This document shows, piece after piece, positions 49,812 through 59,054 of a DNA stretch of 64,000 nt (position 1 is the stretch's first letter; each line of letters opens with the position of its first letter). The stretch covers positions 96,530-160,529 of the forward strand of contig JBFWVZ010000006.1 of NCBI GenBank assembly GCA_050246475.1, written 5' to 3'. This stretch comes from CADEEL01 sp050246475 (lineage in GTDB: Bacteria > Pseudomonadota > Alphaproteobacteria > Caulobacterales > Aquidulcibacteraceae). The notes beneath the pieces are model-generated. The model saw only the letters and a list, made by a program, of their open reading frames with translations, did not search any database and was not told the DNA's origin. Position numbers and translations under genes: made by a program.

Positions 49812-50468
49812 ATGCTCACAATCTTCGGCCGGCGCAGTTCAAGCAACGTGCAGAAGGTGATGTGGCTGGTGGGCGAACTGAAGCTGCCGCATCGGCTCGT
49901 GCCGCTCGGCGGCGACCATGGCGGGCTCGACGACCCGGCGTTCACGGCGCTGAACCCCAACGGCCGGATCCCAACGATCAAGGAAGGGGACGTCGTGGTG
50001 TGGGAGAGCCACGCGATCTTGCGCTACTTGGCGGCAAACTACGGCGGCGAGATTTTTTGGAGGGAGAACGCGGCGGAGCGATCACTTTCCGACCGCTGGA
50101 TGGATTGGGCTCAGACGGTCTGGCAACCGAGCTTTGTCGATGGCGTGTTTTGGGGCTGGTACAGGACGCCAGAGGCGCAGCGCAACGAGCGCGTGGTCGC
50201 TGAAGCCATTCGGGCGAGCGCTCAGCTTATGCAGCTCCTCGATCGCGTGCTCGCGGAGCGCTCTTTTCTGGCGGGCGACACGCTGACATTGGCCGATATC
50301 GCAGTCGGCGCGACTCTCTTCCGATACTTCAATCTGGACATTGAGCGCCCGCGCGTTGCGAACGTGGAAGCATGGCGAGCGCGTCTTGAGGCGCGCCCCG
50401 CATATCGAGAACACGTCATGATCCCCTTTGAGGAACTGAAGGACAAACCCTTCCCGGCCGGGCGGTGA
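49812..50468 (+). CDS. Glutathione S-transferase family protein
   Basis: A 218-residue GST. The thioredoxin-like N-terminal domain has MLTIFGRRSSSNVQKVMWLV and LNPNGRIPTIKEGDVVVWES with the glutathione-binding cis-Pro and ES motif; the helical C-terminal domain has FLAGDTLTLADIAVGATLFR. The catalytic Ser lies in RSSSN. The ATG at 49812 gives the family start; upstream frame is not supported. Confidence 0.92.
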   Translation: MLTIFGRRSSSNVQKVMWLVGELKLPHRLVPLGGDHGGLDDPAFTALNPNGRIPTIKEGDVVVWESHAILRYLAANYGGEIFWRENAAERSLSDRWMDWAQTVWQPSFVDGVFWGWYRTPEAQRNERVVAEAIRASAQLMQLLDRVLAERSFLAGDTLTLADIAVGATLFRYFNLDIERPRVANVEAWRARLEARPAYREHVMIPFEELKDKPFPAGR

Positions 50469-50551
50469 CCGGGTCGGCCTTCGCGTCGGCGTTCGCCCGC
50501 TCGCCGTGACGCAGCCCCCGCCCCCCGCTAACAATGGCGGGGGAGGGAAGA

Positions 50552-52519
50552 ATGCGCGGGCTCATCGCCGCTCTGGCCGTCACGGCCTGGTCGTCCTGCG
50601 CCGCCGCGCAAGAGCCGCCGGGAGCGGAAATCTACGGCGCGTTGCCGGCGATCTCGGACGCCGCCATTTCCCCCGACGGGAGCAGAATTGTCATCGCCGT
50701 CGCGTCAGCCGCCGGGGAGGGCGTGCGCGTTCTCGGTCTCGACGGCATGTACGAGATGATGGCCGCCGCGGCGCCGCAGCGCATGAGCCTGCGCGCCATC
50801 GGCTGGGCCGATGACGAACACGCCGTCTTCACGGTAAGCCAGACGCTTCGTCCCGAGCACGCCTTCGCCGGCGTCATCTTCCCGGGCAATCCGCGCTACA
50901 TCGAATATTTCAGCACCGGCATCGCCGCGCTCCCGTCCAACCGCTGGTTCTACATTCAGGCGCGCGGCGGCCCTTCCGGCGTGCCGCAATTCTTCTGGGA
51001 TTTCGAGGCGCCGATCGAAGGCGATCCCGGGCGCGGCCGCGCCACCGGCTACACCTATTCCTCGGCCGCTTCGAGCCTCGCGGTTTTCGCCGTCGATCTT
51101 TCGTCGGGGCGTGCCGGCGTCGTCGCGCGCGGCAGCCCCGACACGCTCCAATTCATCTTGAACGAACGTGGCGAAGTGGCCGCGCGCATCGACGTGCAAG
51201 ACGCCGCCAATAGCTGGCGCATCCTGCGCAACGAAGGCGGCCGCTATGTTGAGGCGTTGAGCGGCGATTCCGACATCGGCGCCCCGCCAATCGTCGCCGG
51301 TTTCCTTGCCGACGGCCGCCTGGCTCTCATCGACAATCTCGCCGAGCATGACCGCGACGCTCTTATTGCGCTCGATCTCGCAAGCGGCGAGCGCCGCGCC
51401 GTCTTCGAGGATTCCACATACGCGCTCGCCGGCGCCATCGCCGACCCTTGGACGCGCCGCGTTGTCGGCGCCGCCTGGACCGCCGATTTTCCGCGCCAGC
51501 TATTCTTCGAGGCGGAGCTCCAGCAAAGCGCCGAAGAGCTCGCTCGCGAGTTCGTCGGCGGCTACGCGCAGATTGTCTCCTGGTCGCGGGACCGGCGACG
51601 CTTGCTCGTCTTCGGCGAGCGCGCGACCGACGCGGGCGGCTTCTACCTCTACGAGCCCGGCGCCGGCACGATGCGCCTCATCGCGATGCGCTATCCCGCG
51701 CTCTCCGGCCCCGCTGCCGTGGGCGAGCGTCAGGCTGTCACTTACCCCGCGCGCGACGGCGTTCGCATCCCCGCCTATCTGACACTTCCCGCCGGCGCAC
51801 CGCGCCGCGACCTGCCGCTCGTGCTTCTCGTGCACGGCGGGCCCCACTCGCGCGACACCTTCGCCTGGGACTGGTGGGCGAGCTTCCTCGCCTCGCGCGG
51901 CTACGCCGTGTTGCAGCCGAACTTCCGCGGCTCTGACGGTTACGGCCGCGCCTGGCGCAATGCCGGCCTTCGCCAATGGGGCGGCCTCATGCAAACCGAT
52001 GCGGAGGACGGCGTCGCCGCGCTCGTGCGCGCAGGCATCGTCGATCCCGCGCGCGTGTGCATCGTCGGCGCTTCATACGGCGGCTACGCCGCCCTTGCCG
52101 GCGCCGCGCTGACGCCGGAGCGCTACGCGTGCGCGGCGAGCGTCTCGGGCGTTTCGGATTTGGAGCAGATGCTAGCGCAAGTTATGGCGCAGACGGGGCG
52201 TGCAAGCATCGCGTCGGATTTCTGGCGCGTCTCCATTGGGGATCGCGCTGAGGATCGCGAACGCATTCGCGCTGTCTCTCCGGTCAACCTCGCCGCGAAC
52301 GTGCGCGCGCCGATTCTGCTCATGCACGGCGACGAGGACACCGTCGTTCCGATCGAGCAATCCCGCCGCATGGAGCGCGCGTTGCGCGAGGCGGGCCGCG
52401 ATGTGCGCTTCGTCACGCTCACCGGCGATGATCATTGGCTCTCGCGCGCCGAAACGCGCACCCAAATGCTGCGGGAACTGGAGAGTTTTTTGGCGCAGCA
52501 TTTGCTTGCTGCGCAATAG
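50552..52519 (+). CDS. S9 family prolyl oligopeptidase (catalytically intact)
   Basis: A 655-residue exported peptidase with a signal peptide (MRGLIAALAVTAWSSCAAAQ). An N-terminal beta-propeller precedes an alpha/beta hydrolase with the triad Ser508 (IVGASYGGYAALAGA), Asp (LLMHGDEDTVVPIEQS) and His (LTGDDHWLSRAETR). It would cleave short peptides in the periplasm. GGGGGAGGGAAG precedes the ATG at 50552. It contrasts with the degenerate member at 34510-36681. Confidence 0.93.
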   Translation: MRGLIAALAVTAWSSCAAAQEPPGAEIYGALPAISDAAISPDGSRIVIAVASAAGEGVRVLGLDGMYEMMAAAAPQRMSLRAIGWADDEHAVFTVSQTLRPEHAFAGVIFPGNPRYIEYFSTGIAALPSNRWFYIQARGGPSGVPQFFWDFEAPIEGDPGRGRATGYTYSSAASSLAVFAVDLSSGRAGVVARGSPDTLQFILNERGEVAARIDVQDAANSWRILRNEGGRYVEALSGDSDIGAPPIVAGFLADGRLALIDNLAEHDRDALIALDLASGERRAVFEDSTYALAGAIADPWTRRVVGAAWTADFPRQLFFEAELQQSAEELAREFVGGYAQIVSWSRDRRRLLVFGERATDAGGFYLYEPGAGTMRLIAMRYPALSGPAAVGERQAVTYPARDGVRIPAYLTLPAGAPRRDLPLVLLVHGGPHSRDTFAWDWWASFLASRGYAVLQPNFRGSDGYGRAWRNAGLRQWGGLMQTDAEDGVAALVRAGIVDPARVCIVGASYGGYAALAGAALTPERYACAASVSGVSDLEQMLAQVMAQTGRASIASDFWRVSIGDRAEDRERIRAVSPVNLAANVRAPILLMHGDEDTVVPIEQSRRMERALREAGRDVRFVTLTGDDHWLSRAETRTQMLRELESFLAQHLLAAQ

Positions 52520-52525
52520 GGCGCT

Positions 52526-52876
52526 GTGGGCGAGGCCGATAAGATCAATCTGCGCGCAGCGCTGGAGCAGGCTGGTTGGCGCATCGAGACTGAGGAAGTT
52601 GCGACACATGAATGGTGGCTGTTCGAGTGCTGGCGGCTGACATCGACATGGCGACCCGTGGGGGCCGTCGCTTACGTTCTGTTTCTCGTGGACCCGCTAT
52701 ATCCGTTCGATTGGCGCGACAGCATCAGAAGTGTCGATGCCATCGCGGTTCACGCAGAGCGCCGCATCGAGCGAATGGGTGCCTCGCAGGGAGCTTTTTA
52801 CTTGGCGCGCGGTCGCTGGACGCAAACCCTGAAGGAAATTGTCCAGGCTGCAAACGCGCTCCGGCCGAACCAGTGA
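52526..52876 (+). CDS. Hypothetical 116-residue protein
   Basis: A soluble protein with a GTG start 7 bases after the S9 stop (MGEADKINLRAALEQAGWRI, THEWWLFECWRLTSTWRPVG, FLVDPLYPFDWRDSIRSVDA). Rich in Trp. No family is recognised. Codon usage and position favour a real gene co-transcribed with the peptidase. Confidence 0.6.
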   Translation: MGEADKINLRAALEQAGWRIETEEVATHEWWLFECWRLTSTWRPVGAVAYVLFLVDPLYPFDWRDSIRSVDAIAVHAERRIERMGASQGAFYLARGRWTQTLKEIVQAANALRPNQ

Positions 52877-52878
52877 GC

Positions 52879-53904
52879 TCATGCCGCGCGCACCTCCCAG
52901 ATAAGCGCGCTGCCCGTCTCGGTCACATCCACATCCATGAAGCGCCGGTGCGAGTGAACGGCGCCGCGCCAGATCTCGGCCCAGCAGCGCAGAAGGAGCG
53001 CGCGTTCCTCGCCTTCAAGACCGCGCGCGATGCGCAAGCCTTCGTGACGAAGCCGCACGCTCTGCTCATCGGCATGCTCGATCGTGCAATCGTCGCCCAT
53101 GCCGGCGAACATCGCGGCGATAAACGCGGCCGCTTCGCGCGGGCCGCCGTCCACGCCGCCGATCGCCTCGCGCATGCGCTGATAGTGCTGCAGTCCCGTT
53201 AGCCGCGCCGCGAGTTTCAGCTGCTCCAGCGCCTTCACATCGCCGATCACGTGCGCCAGCGCCTCCGCGCCGTTGCGAATGTAATCGATCGCGTAGTTGC
53301 GATTGGCTTTCGCGAGCCGCTCTTCGTTCCAATCCGCCTCCGGCGGCTTGGGCTGTTGGGCGGGATCGAAAGGGGGGGGGCGCTCGCCCGGCGCGAACTG
53401 AAGCCGTTCCTCCGCACGCAAATCGCGATCGAATTCTTTGAAATAGCCGCAGAGTCCGAACTCGCCCGTCATGTCCTCGGAGACGCAGACGAATCCTAGC
53501 CGCGGATTCCCAAGCGAGACGCCGTTCTGCGCGTACCACCCTTCGAGAAAGCCGCGGCTCGCCTCGATCGGCACGCCGCAGATCGCCGCGCCGGCATACA
53601 TCCAGCGCGGATAGCGAAACCGCACCCACGCCTTCTTGGGGCCTTCCTCCATGTACTCGACGCCGACGCCGCCCATATTGTTGGAGAGAACGTGATAGCG
53701 CGCGCACGCGACCGCATGCGGCAGTCCCTCAAGCCCTAGCTTTGCAAAGCTCGAAAGAAACTTCTCTTCGTGCTGGCGCCGGAAGAGCCTGAACATCCAG
53801 TCGCCGGTAGCGCGCGGCCCTTCGCGCGTCGCGACCATGAGCTCCAGTCCGACCAGATATTGATGATGCAGTTCCGCCTGCGCGGCGATGGCGGCGATGG
53901 TCAT
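52879..53904 (-). CDS. Uncharacterised 341-residue protein
   Basis: No known domain is clear to me. Notable segments are RLFRRQHEEKFLSSFAKLGL, ARYHVLSNNMGGVGVEYMEE, YAGAAICGVPIEASRGFLEG and GLCGYFKEFDRDLRAEERLQ, followed by a helical C-terminal half (YIRNGAEALAHVIGDVKALE). It looks like a soluble enzyme. It is 9 bases downstream of the SRPBCC gene and so probably belongs to the ArsR-SRPBCC unit. Confidence 0.75.
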   Translation of the reverse strand: MTIAAIAAQAELHHQYLVGLELMVATREGPRATGDWMFRLFRRQHEEKFLSSFAKLGLEGLPHAVACARYHVLSNNMGGVGVEYMEEGPKKAWVRFRYPRWMYAGAAICGVPIEASRGFLEGWYAQNGVSLGNPRLGFVCVSEDMTGEFGLCGYFKEFDRDLRAEERLQFAPGERPPPFDPAQQPKPPEADWNEERLAKANRNYAIDYIRNGAEALAHVIGDVKALEQLKLAARLTGLQHYQRMREAIGGVDGGPREAAAFIAAMFAGMGDDCTIEHADEQSVRLRHEGLRIARGLEGEERALLLRCWAEIWRGAVHSHRRFMDVDVTETGSALIWEVRAA

Positions 53905-53913
53905 GCGCTGCTT

Positions 53914-54387
53914 CTAAAGCGCGTTCGCGTATTCCTCCAGTTGCCCGGCGACCGTGCCCCAGCCTTCGTGGAAGCCCATCTCCTCGTGCTGCTTCAAATG
54001 TTCCGGAGTCGTGTGCAGCGCGCGCGCGATGTAGCGCGTGCCGTCGCCTTCATCCGCAAAGGTGACGATCGCGGTCATCGGCATCCAGGATTGAAGCGGG
54101 CGCCACCCGCCGCCGAGCTGAGACGTCGTCACGATCTTTTCGCGCGGCACGATCTCGAGGAAGCACCCCGGATTATCGCTCTCGCCAGTGCCGCCTTTGC
54201 CGTCCGGGCCTGTCATATAAGTGTGAAATCCGCCGCCGGGCCGGAAGTCGAATTCTTTCACCTCGGTCGTCCAAGGCTTCGGGCACCACCATTCCTTCAG
54301 ATGCTTCGGATCGCTCCACGCGCGCCAGATCTTCGCGCGCGGCGCATTCAAGAAGCGATCCAACTTCAATTCCAACACATCACTCAT
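53914..54387 (-). CDS. SRPBCC/AHSA1 family protein
   Basis: A 157-residue START-like protein (LDRFLNAPRAKIWRAWSDPK, HLKEWWCPKPWTTEVKEFDF, RPGGGFHTYMTGPDGKGGTG, HEEMGFHEGWGTVAGQLEEY). It is typical of the ArsR-SRPBCC pairs. It overlaps the arsR-like gene; two tandem ATG codons (54390, 54387) are possible, with AGGAG better spaced for the second. Confidence 0.93.
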   Translation of the reverse strand: MSDVLELKLDRFLNAPRAKIWRAWSDPKHLKEWWCPKPWTTEVKEFDFRPGGGFHTYMTGPDGKGGTGESDNPGCFLEIVPREKIVTTSQLGGGWRPLQSWMPMTAIVTFADEGDGTRYIARALHTTPEHLKQHEEMGFHEGWGTVAGQLEEYANAL

Positions 54388-54715
54388 CATCGTCTCCTAG
54401 ATTCAGAACGTAGGCATCCATCCGGTCGAGGCGCGCTTCCCAAGTGTCGCGTTGCTTGGCGAGCCAGGCTTGCGCTGCGTCCAGCCGCTTGGGCTCGATC
54501 CGGCAAATCCGTACGCGGCCTTCCTTCCGGCTGGCCACAAACCCGCTTTCCTCCAGCAATTTGAGATGCGGGCTGATCGCCGGCAGCGACATCCTGAGCG
54601 GCTTCGCCAGTTCGCTGACGCTCGCGGGCCCCTTCGCCAGCCGCGCGATGATCGCCCGCCGCGAAGGATCGGCGAGCGCGCTGTACATGAGATCGAGCGC
54701 TTCCGAACGGTTCAT
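54380..54715 (-). CDS. ArsR-family transcriptional regulator
   Basis: A 111-residue winged-helix regulator: ALDLMYSALADPSRRAIIAR, LAKGPASVSELAKPLRMSLP, AISPHLKLLEESGFVASRKE. This lacks the CVC metal site of metal-sensing ArsR proteins, as is normal for SRPBCC-linked members. AAGG precedes the ATG at 54715. The SRPBCC gene starts within its last bases, so they are coupled. Confidence 0.92.
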   Translation of the reverse strand: MNRSEALDLMYSALADPSRRAIIARLAKGPASVSELAKPLRMSLPAISPHLKLLEESGFVASRKEGRVRICRIEPKRLDAAQAWLAKQRDTWEARLDRMDAYVLNLGDDDE

Positions 54716-55015
54716 GATCGCCTTAACTATCGGCGCCGGCGGCGAAGGCAAGCGAAAACTTCAGGCCTGGCTGAAGTGTCTTGTGTATGTCGCTTTGCTC
54801 GGGACGAAATCGAAATTACGGTGCGGTTGCACGCAAAAGAAATGGGCGGCCATTGGCCGCCCAAGCACTAATTTTCAGACTTCGGGTACGGACTCACTAG
54901 CATGGACGCTCCGGATGCGGAAGAAAAAATTGCAAGCCGAAGTGTCGCCCTCGCTACGCAATAGCGCCGGCCCGCGGTGTGCGGACCGGCGCTCAAGTGC
55001 AGTCTTCAGGGAGGT
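54716..55015. other. Intergenic region between arsR and the TonB receptor
   Basis: About 300 bases with no supported gene. It contains two minus-strand hairpins that may end the TonB receptor transcript: 54964-54992 and 54844-54862 (8-bp stem followed by ATTTCTTTTG on the minus strand). The rest shows nothing I can name. Confidence 0.5.
54844..54862 (-). terminator. Probable terminator below the TonB receptor gene
   Basis: GGGCGGCC and GGCCGCCC form an 8-bp stem with a 3-base loop, followed on the minus strand by a T-rich ATTTCTTTTG. A second hairpin with one mismatch (54964-54992) lies nearer the stop codon. Confidence 0.55.
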
Positions 55016-57664
55016 CTAGAATTCCTGCTGGATGCGAAGGCCGAAGATCCGCGGATCCGTGAGGAACGTGTTGCGGAAGAGGCCTGACGTATCGTCGGTG
55101 AGGTAGGCGTCGGTGTACGCCAGCTCATCGGTCGCGTTCGTCACGAACGCCTCGACCGTCGTGCCCCAATCCTCGTTTGCGAGCCGGAAGAGCAGGTTGA
55201 GGTTCGAATAGCCCTCAAGCAGATCCGACGGCGAATTGTAGATCCGCGAGTAGGAATCGTCTTGCCAGTAATAGTCGGCGCGGGCCGTGGCTTCCCAGCC
55301 GCCGCCCAGCGCCCAGCTATATTGCGCGCCAAGCGAAAGCGTCCACTCTGGCGAGTTCGGCAGCGCACGGCCAGCGAGGTCGACTTCGACGCCCTCAGAC
55401 ACCACGCCTGACAGGAAGTGCGTGTCGTCCGAGCAGATGCCGCCGATGGCGAGCGGCACGGCGTTGAAAAGGTCGATAATGCTGACGCCCACGCCCGCGC
55501 CGTTGGGGTCGGTCAGCACCGCGGTCGGGACCGTGCAGTTTTGACCGCTGAACGGATCGTGCAGCAGCGTAAGGGTCGGATCGCCTTGCGTACGATTGAG
55601 GGTGTCGAGCGACACGCCTTGCTCGATTTCCGTGGAAAGCCAACCGAGCGCCGCGTCGAGGCGGAAGCCGTCGAACACTTCCCAGCCGAGTTCGACCTCG
55701 AAGCCGTCCACTGTCGCGTCGATGTTCTCGTTGACCGAGGAGCGGTTGACGATCCGAGAGACCTGATAGCCCTGATAGTCATAATGGAACGCCGTCAGAT
55801 TGAGGATCATGCGCCCGTCGAACAGCGTATTCTTTATCCCCACTTCGATGGCGTCCACGAATTCCGGCTCGAACGCCAGCGGAATGCCCGCCACGCCCAC
55901 CGAAGCCGGCGGGTTGAAGCCGCCCGACTTGTAGCCGCGCGAATAGAACGCATAGAGCAGCGTCGAGTCGGTGAACGGCGTTTCGAACCGCCAATCGAAC
56001 CCGATCCGGCCCGTGATCTCGTTGAACTCGACGTGCTGCGGATCGGCGAACACGAGCCCGAAGCCCGGCGTGAAGAGCGCGGGATTGACCGGTTGCACAT
56101 CCTTGGTGTCCGACGTGTGCCGCACGCCTGCGGTGATCGTAAAGTCTTCGATCGGCTCCCAATAGACTTCGCCGAAGACGCCGAGAGCGTCGAGGTCGTA
56201 CCATGAGCGGTTGAGGTAATAATTGTGCCCGTCGCCGGACGGCGGGTTGCTGAAGTCGACGGAGAGAGCGCCGTCCCCAATGAGCCCAGGCAGCGCGAGT
56301 TGCGCGGCCGTCAAGGCGTTGCCGAACACCCAATAATCGGCGAGCGACTCAAGTTGCAGCCAGATGGCGCCGACATTGAAATTGAACGGCCCGTCGAAAC
56401 TCGATTCGAGCCGCAACTCCTGTGTCCACTGCGTCGCTTCCGAACTGGAAATGTCGAAGGTGCGCAGCAGATTGGTCGAGCCAAGTTGCGGGTCATTGAA
56501 CACGCCCGCTGGGCTGGTGAGGCCCGGAATGAAATTGAATCCGATCGGCGATTGGAAACGGAAATAGTCTTGGAACGTGAAATAGGTGTCGTCGTTATAG
56601 GAGGTTAGCGAGACAAGCCTCAGGCTGTCGCTGATGTCCCATGTCATGTTCAACTGAACGACGTTGGCTTCCGCCGTGTAGATTGGATCGATGCCGGACT
56701 CAATGATCCGCGGGTCCTCGCTTTGCGTGACGCCTGCGTTCACATCGCCGGAAAGCAGACCGACGATCGCGGCCCACGACCCGCCGAGCGTGGCCAATGA
56801 GTTCGGCCCGCCTCGCACTTCCGGCCCGCCATAGAGCGAGCCATCGGTGCAGCCTTGGCTGAACCAACCGCGCGTGATCGGATTGACGAGGGCGAGACCG
56901 CCAATATCGGCCGGCCCTGGGTCGTGCCGGCAAAGCTGGCGCCCGACCCGTGCGCGTGAATCGTCTTCCTCGAAATGCTCGTAGAGCAGCCACGCGCTGA
57001 AGTTGTCGCTCGGGTTGAAAGCGAGCGTCGCGCGCCCCGCGAAGATGTTGCGGTCATCGACTTCGTTGTCGGTGACGGTGTTGTAGCCGAAGCCGCTGCG
57101 CTGGATCGTCGTCCCGGCGAGACGCAACCCCAGCACGTTGTCCCCGATGATCGGGATGTTCGCGACCGCCGTGCCGCGGAACGTGCCAAAGCTCGCCCCT
57201 TCCGCGCGCAGCGAGAACTCAAGCTCGTCCGTCGGCAAATTGGTGATGACGTTGATCACGCCGCCCGTCGCGTTGCGCCCATAGAGTGTGCCCTGCGGGC
57301 CGCGCAGCACTTCCACGCGCTGGACGTCGTAGAATTCCGCTTCGAACAGCCGGTTTGCGATGAATGGCGCGCCGTTTTGGTGGACGCCCACGCCCGCGTC
57401 CGCCCCCGCCGCGACGACCTTCGCGCCGACGCCCCGAATCTGGAAATTGTAGCCGGTGAAATTGCCCTTCGAGAAATTGACGTTCGGAATGACCTGCAGC
57501 AGGTCCGCGCCGCCGTCGAGACCGCGCGATTGCAGCGCTTCCGCGTTGAACGCCGACACCGCGATCGGAACGTCTTGGATGGCTTCTTCGCGCCGCTGCG
57601 CCGTGACGACGATTTCGTCCGAGGCGTTCTGCGCCAGTGCTGGTGTTGCGAGCCCGACCCCCAT
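55016..57664 (-). CDS. TonB-dependent outer-membrane receptor
   Basis: An 882-residue receptor. It has a plug domain (DEIVVTAQRREEAIQDVPIA, VEVLRGPQGTLYGRNATGGV) and a long beta-barrel ending IFGLRIQQEF with a terminal Phe. It imports an unknown large nutrient across the outer membrane. The ATG at 57664 leaves an implausibly short signal; in the same frame upstream, RILLGSAAFGSMGVGLATPA would complete it, but has no start codon. An ATG at 57759 in another frame would join after one added base in a C-run, giving a normal signal peptide. A one-base defect near 57709-57712 is therefore suspected. Confidence 0.93.
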   Translation of the reverse strand: MGVGLATPALAQNASDEIVVTAQRREEAIQDVPIAVSAFNAEALQSRGLDGGADLLQVIPNVNFSKGNFTGYNFQIRGVGAKVVAAGADAGVGVHQNGAPFIANRLFEAEFYDVQRVEVLRGPQGTLYGRNATGGVINVITNLPTDELEFSLRAEGASFGTFRGTAVANIPIIGDNVLGLRLAGTTIQRSGFGYNTVTDNEVDDRNIFAGRATLAFNPSDNFSAWLLYEHFEEDDSRARVGRQLCRHDPGPADIGGLALVNPITRGWFSQGCTDGSLYGGPEVRGGPNSLATLGGSWAAIVGLLSGDVNAGVTQSEDPRIIESGIDPIYTAEANVVQLNMTWDISDSLRLVSLTSYNDDTYFTFQDYFRFQSPIGFNFIPGLTSPAGVFNDPQLGSTNLLRTFDISSSEATQWTQELRLESSFDGPFNFNVGAIWLQLESLADYWVFGNALTAAQLALPGLIGDGALSVDFSNPPSGDGHNYYLNRSWYDLDALGVFGEVYWEPIEDFTITAGVRHTSDTKDVQPVNPALFTPGFGLVFADPQHVEFNEITGRIGFDWRFETPFTDSTLLYAFYSRGYKSGGFNPPASVGVAGIPLAFEPEFVDAIEVGIKNTLFDGRMILNLTAFHYDYQGYQVSRIVNRSSVNENIDATVDGFEVELGWEVFDGFRLDAALGWLSTEIEQGVSLDTLNRTQGDPTLTLLHDPFSGQNCTVPTAVLTDPNGAGVGVSIIDLFNAVPLAIGGICSDDTHFLSGVVSEGVEVDLAGRALPNSPEWTLSLGAQYSWALGGGWEATARADYYWQDDSYSRIYNSPSDLLEGYSNLNLLFRLANEDWGTTVEAFVTNATDELAYTDAYLTDDTSGLFRNTFLTDPRIFGLRIQQEF

Positions 57665-57991
57665 TGAGCCGAACGCGGCTGAGCCAAGCAGAATCCGGCC
57701 TCCCGCACGGGGCGTTTCGCCCTCTTGTCGCGGCGCCGTAACGGCGCCGGTTGGCGCATGCGTAGGCCGGCGTGGCTACGGGCGCGCCTCTTGAATGTTA
57801 GGTATGCAAAGAGCCGCCTAATCGACTGTCAACGGAATTCTATGCCCCAAGCGGGCGGTTAAGTTCGTATGGCGCGCAAGCATGTCACCCGCGACACACA
57901 ATTCGCCACATTTCGCTGTCGCAGCAGGGAAACCTGTGCAGTGCAATATAGAATAGGACGGATTCGGACGATCTAAAGTGAAGCGGCCGCT
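57665..57991. other. Intergenic region upstream of the TonB receptor gene
   Basis: About 327 bases. On the minus strand it contains the probable missing signal-peptide coding portion (to 57759), and upstream a consensus -35 TTGACA (57832-57827) with weak -10 candidates (TTGCAT or TGCATA). No other gene is supported. Confidence 0.5.
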
Positions 57992-58999
57992 TCACATCGA
58001 GATGCAGATTTTACCGAAGTGCGCGCCGCTTTCCTGGTGGCGGAATGCATCGCCAAGCGCTTGAAGCGGGAAGGTTTTGTCGATCACGGGCCGCAAGGTG
58101 GGCGCCGCATCGATTGCGCGCACCATGTCTTCCTGCTGTTCCCGCGACCCAACTGTAATCCCGATGAGTCGGATCTGCTTGCCCATGATGAGCCCGGTCG
58201 CGACTTCCCCGGCATAGCCCGCCAACACGCCGATCATCGAGATGTGCCCCCCGATCCGGCAGGCGCGGATCGATTGCGCGAGCGTCCCCGGCCCCCCGAT
58301 CTCGACGACATGATCGACGCCGCGGCCGCTGATCTTCTGCGCTTCCGCGCCCCAGTCAGGATTGCTCTTGTAATTGATCACATGATCGGCCCCGAGCGCT
58401 TTGAGGCGTTGAAGCTTCGCGTCTGATGAAGAGGTCGCGATCACGTTCGCGCCGCACATCTTGGCGAACTGCACAGCGAAGATGGAAACGCCGCCCGTTC
58501 CCTGCGCCAGCACCCAATCGCCCGCTTTGATCTCCCCTTCGCACACCAGTGCGCGCCAGACTGTGAGCCCCGCGCAGGGGAGGGTGGCGGCCTCTTCGTG
58601 CGTCCAGCCCTTCGGCGCTTTGGTGAAGCTCGTCGCCGGCGCGGTCACGCTTTCGCGCGCATAGCCTTGCGTCCGGTCCCCTGGCACGGCGCGCAGCTTC
58701 TCCATGGTCGGCTCACCCGAAAGCCACTCCGGAAAGAACGTGCTCATCACGTGATCGCCCACGGCGAACGCGCTGACGCCTTCGCCGATCGCGGTCACCA
58801 CGCCCGCGCCGTCGGACATCGGAATGCGTCCTTCCTCAACCGGGATCATGCCCTTGACGACCAGATAGTCGTGATAATTGAGCGATGACGCCGAGAGCTT
58901 GACGCTGATCTCGCCGCGCTGCGGCGCGGGCGTATCGGCGTCCCCGAGCGCGAGGTTGTCCAGCCCGCCGGGCTTCTTCAGCAGCATCGCTCTCGCCAT
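57992..58999 (-). CDS. Zinc-independent NAD(P)-dependent alcohol dehydrogenase / quinone oxidoreductase-like
   Basis: A 335-residue medium-chain dehydrogenase. The N-terminal catalytic domain has ASSLNYHDYLVVKGMIPVEE and MSDGAGVVTAIGEGVSAFAV; the nucleotide domain has WVLAQGTGGVSIFAVQFAKM and VIATSSSDAKLQRLKALGAD. It lacks the usual structural zinc cysteine cluster, consistent with the quinone-oxidoreductase-like subgroup. Substrate unknown. Confidence 0.92.
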   Translation of the reverse strand: MARAMLLKKPGGLDNLALGDADTPAPQRGEISVKLSASSLNYHDYLVVKGMIPVEEGRIPMSDGAGVVTAIGEGVSAFAVGDHVMSTFFPEWLSGEPTMEKLRAVPGDRTQGYARESVTAPATSFTKAPKGWTHEEAATLPCAGLTVWRALVCEGEIKAGDWVLAQGTGGVSIFAVQFAKMCGANVIATSSSDAKLQRLKALGADHVINYKSNPDWGAEAQKISGRGVDHVVEIGGPGTLAQSIRACRIGGHISMIGVLAGYAGEVATGLIMGKQIRLIGITVGSREQQEDMVRAIDAAPTLRPVIDKTFPLQALGDAFRHQESGAHFGKICISM

Positions 59000-59054
59000 T
59001 TGCGTCTCCCTTGCGCCGCTCTCATGGACCGCGACGCAAAGGAAGGCGCAAGGG

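Noticed and set aside
54892..54960. 20-codon plus-strand frame between arsR and the TonB receptor
   Set aside because: Too short, no Shine-Dalgarno, no supporting context.
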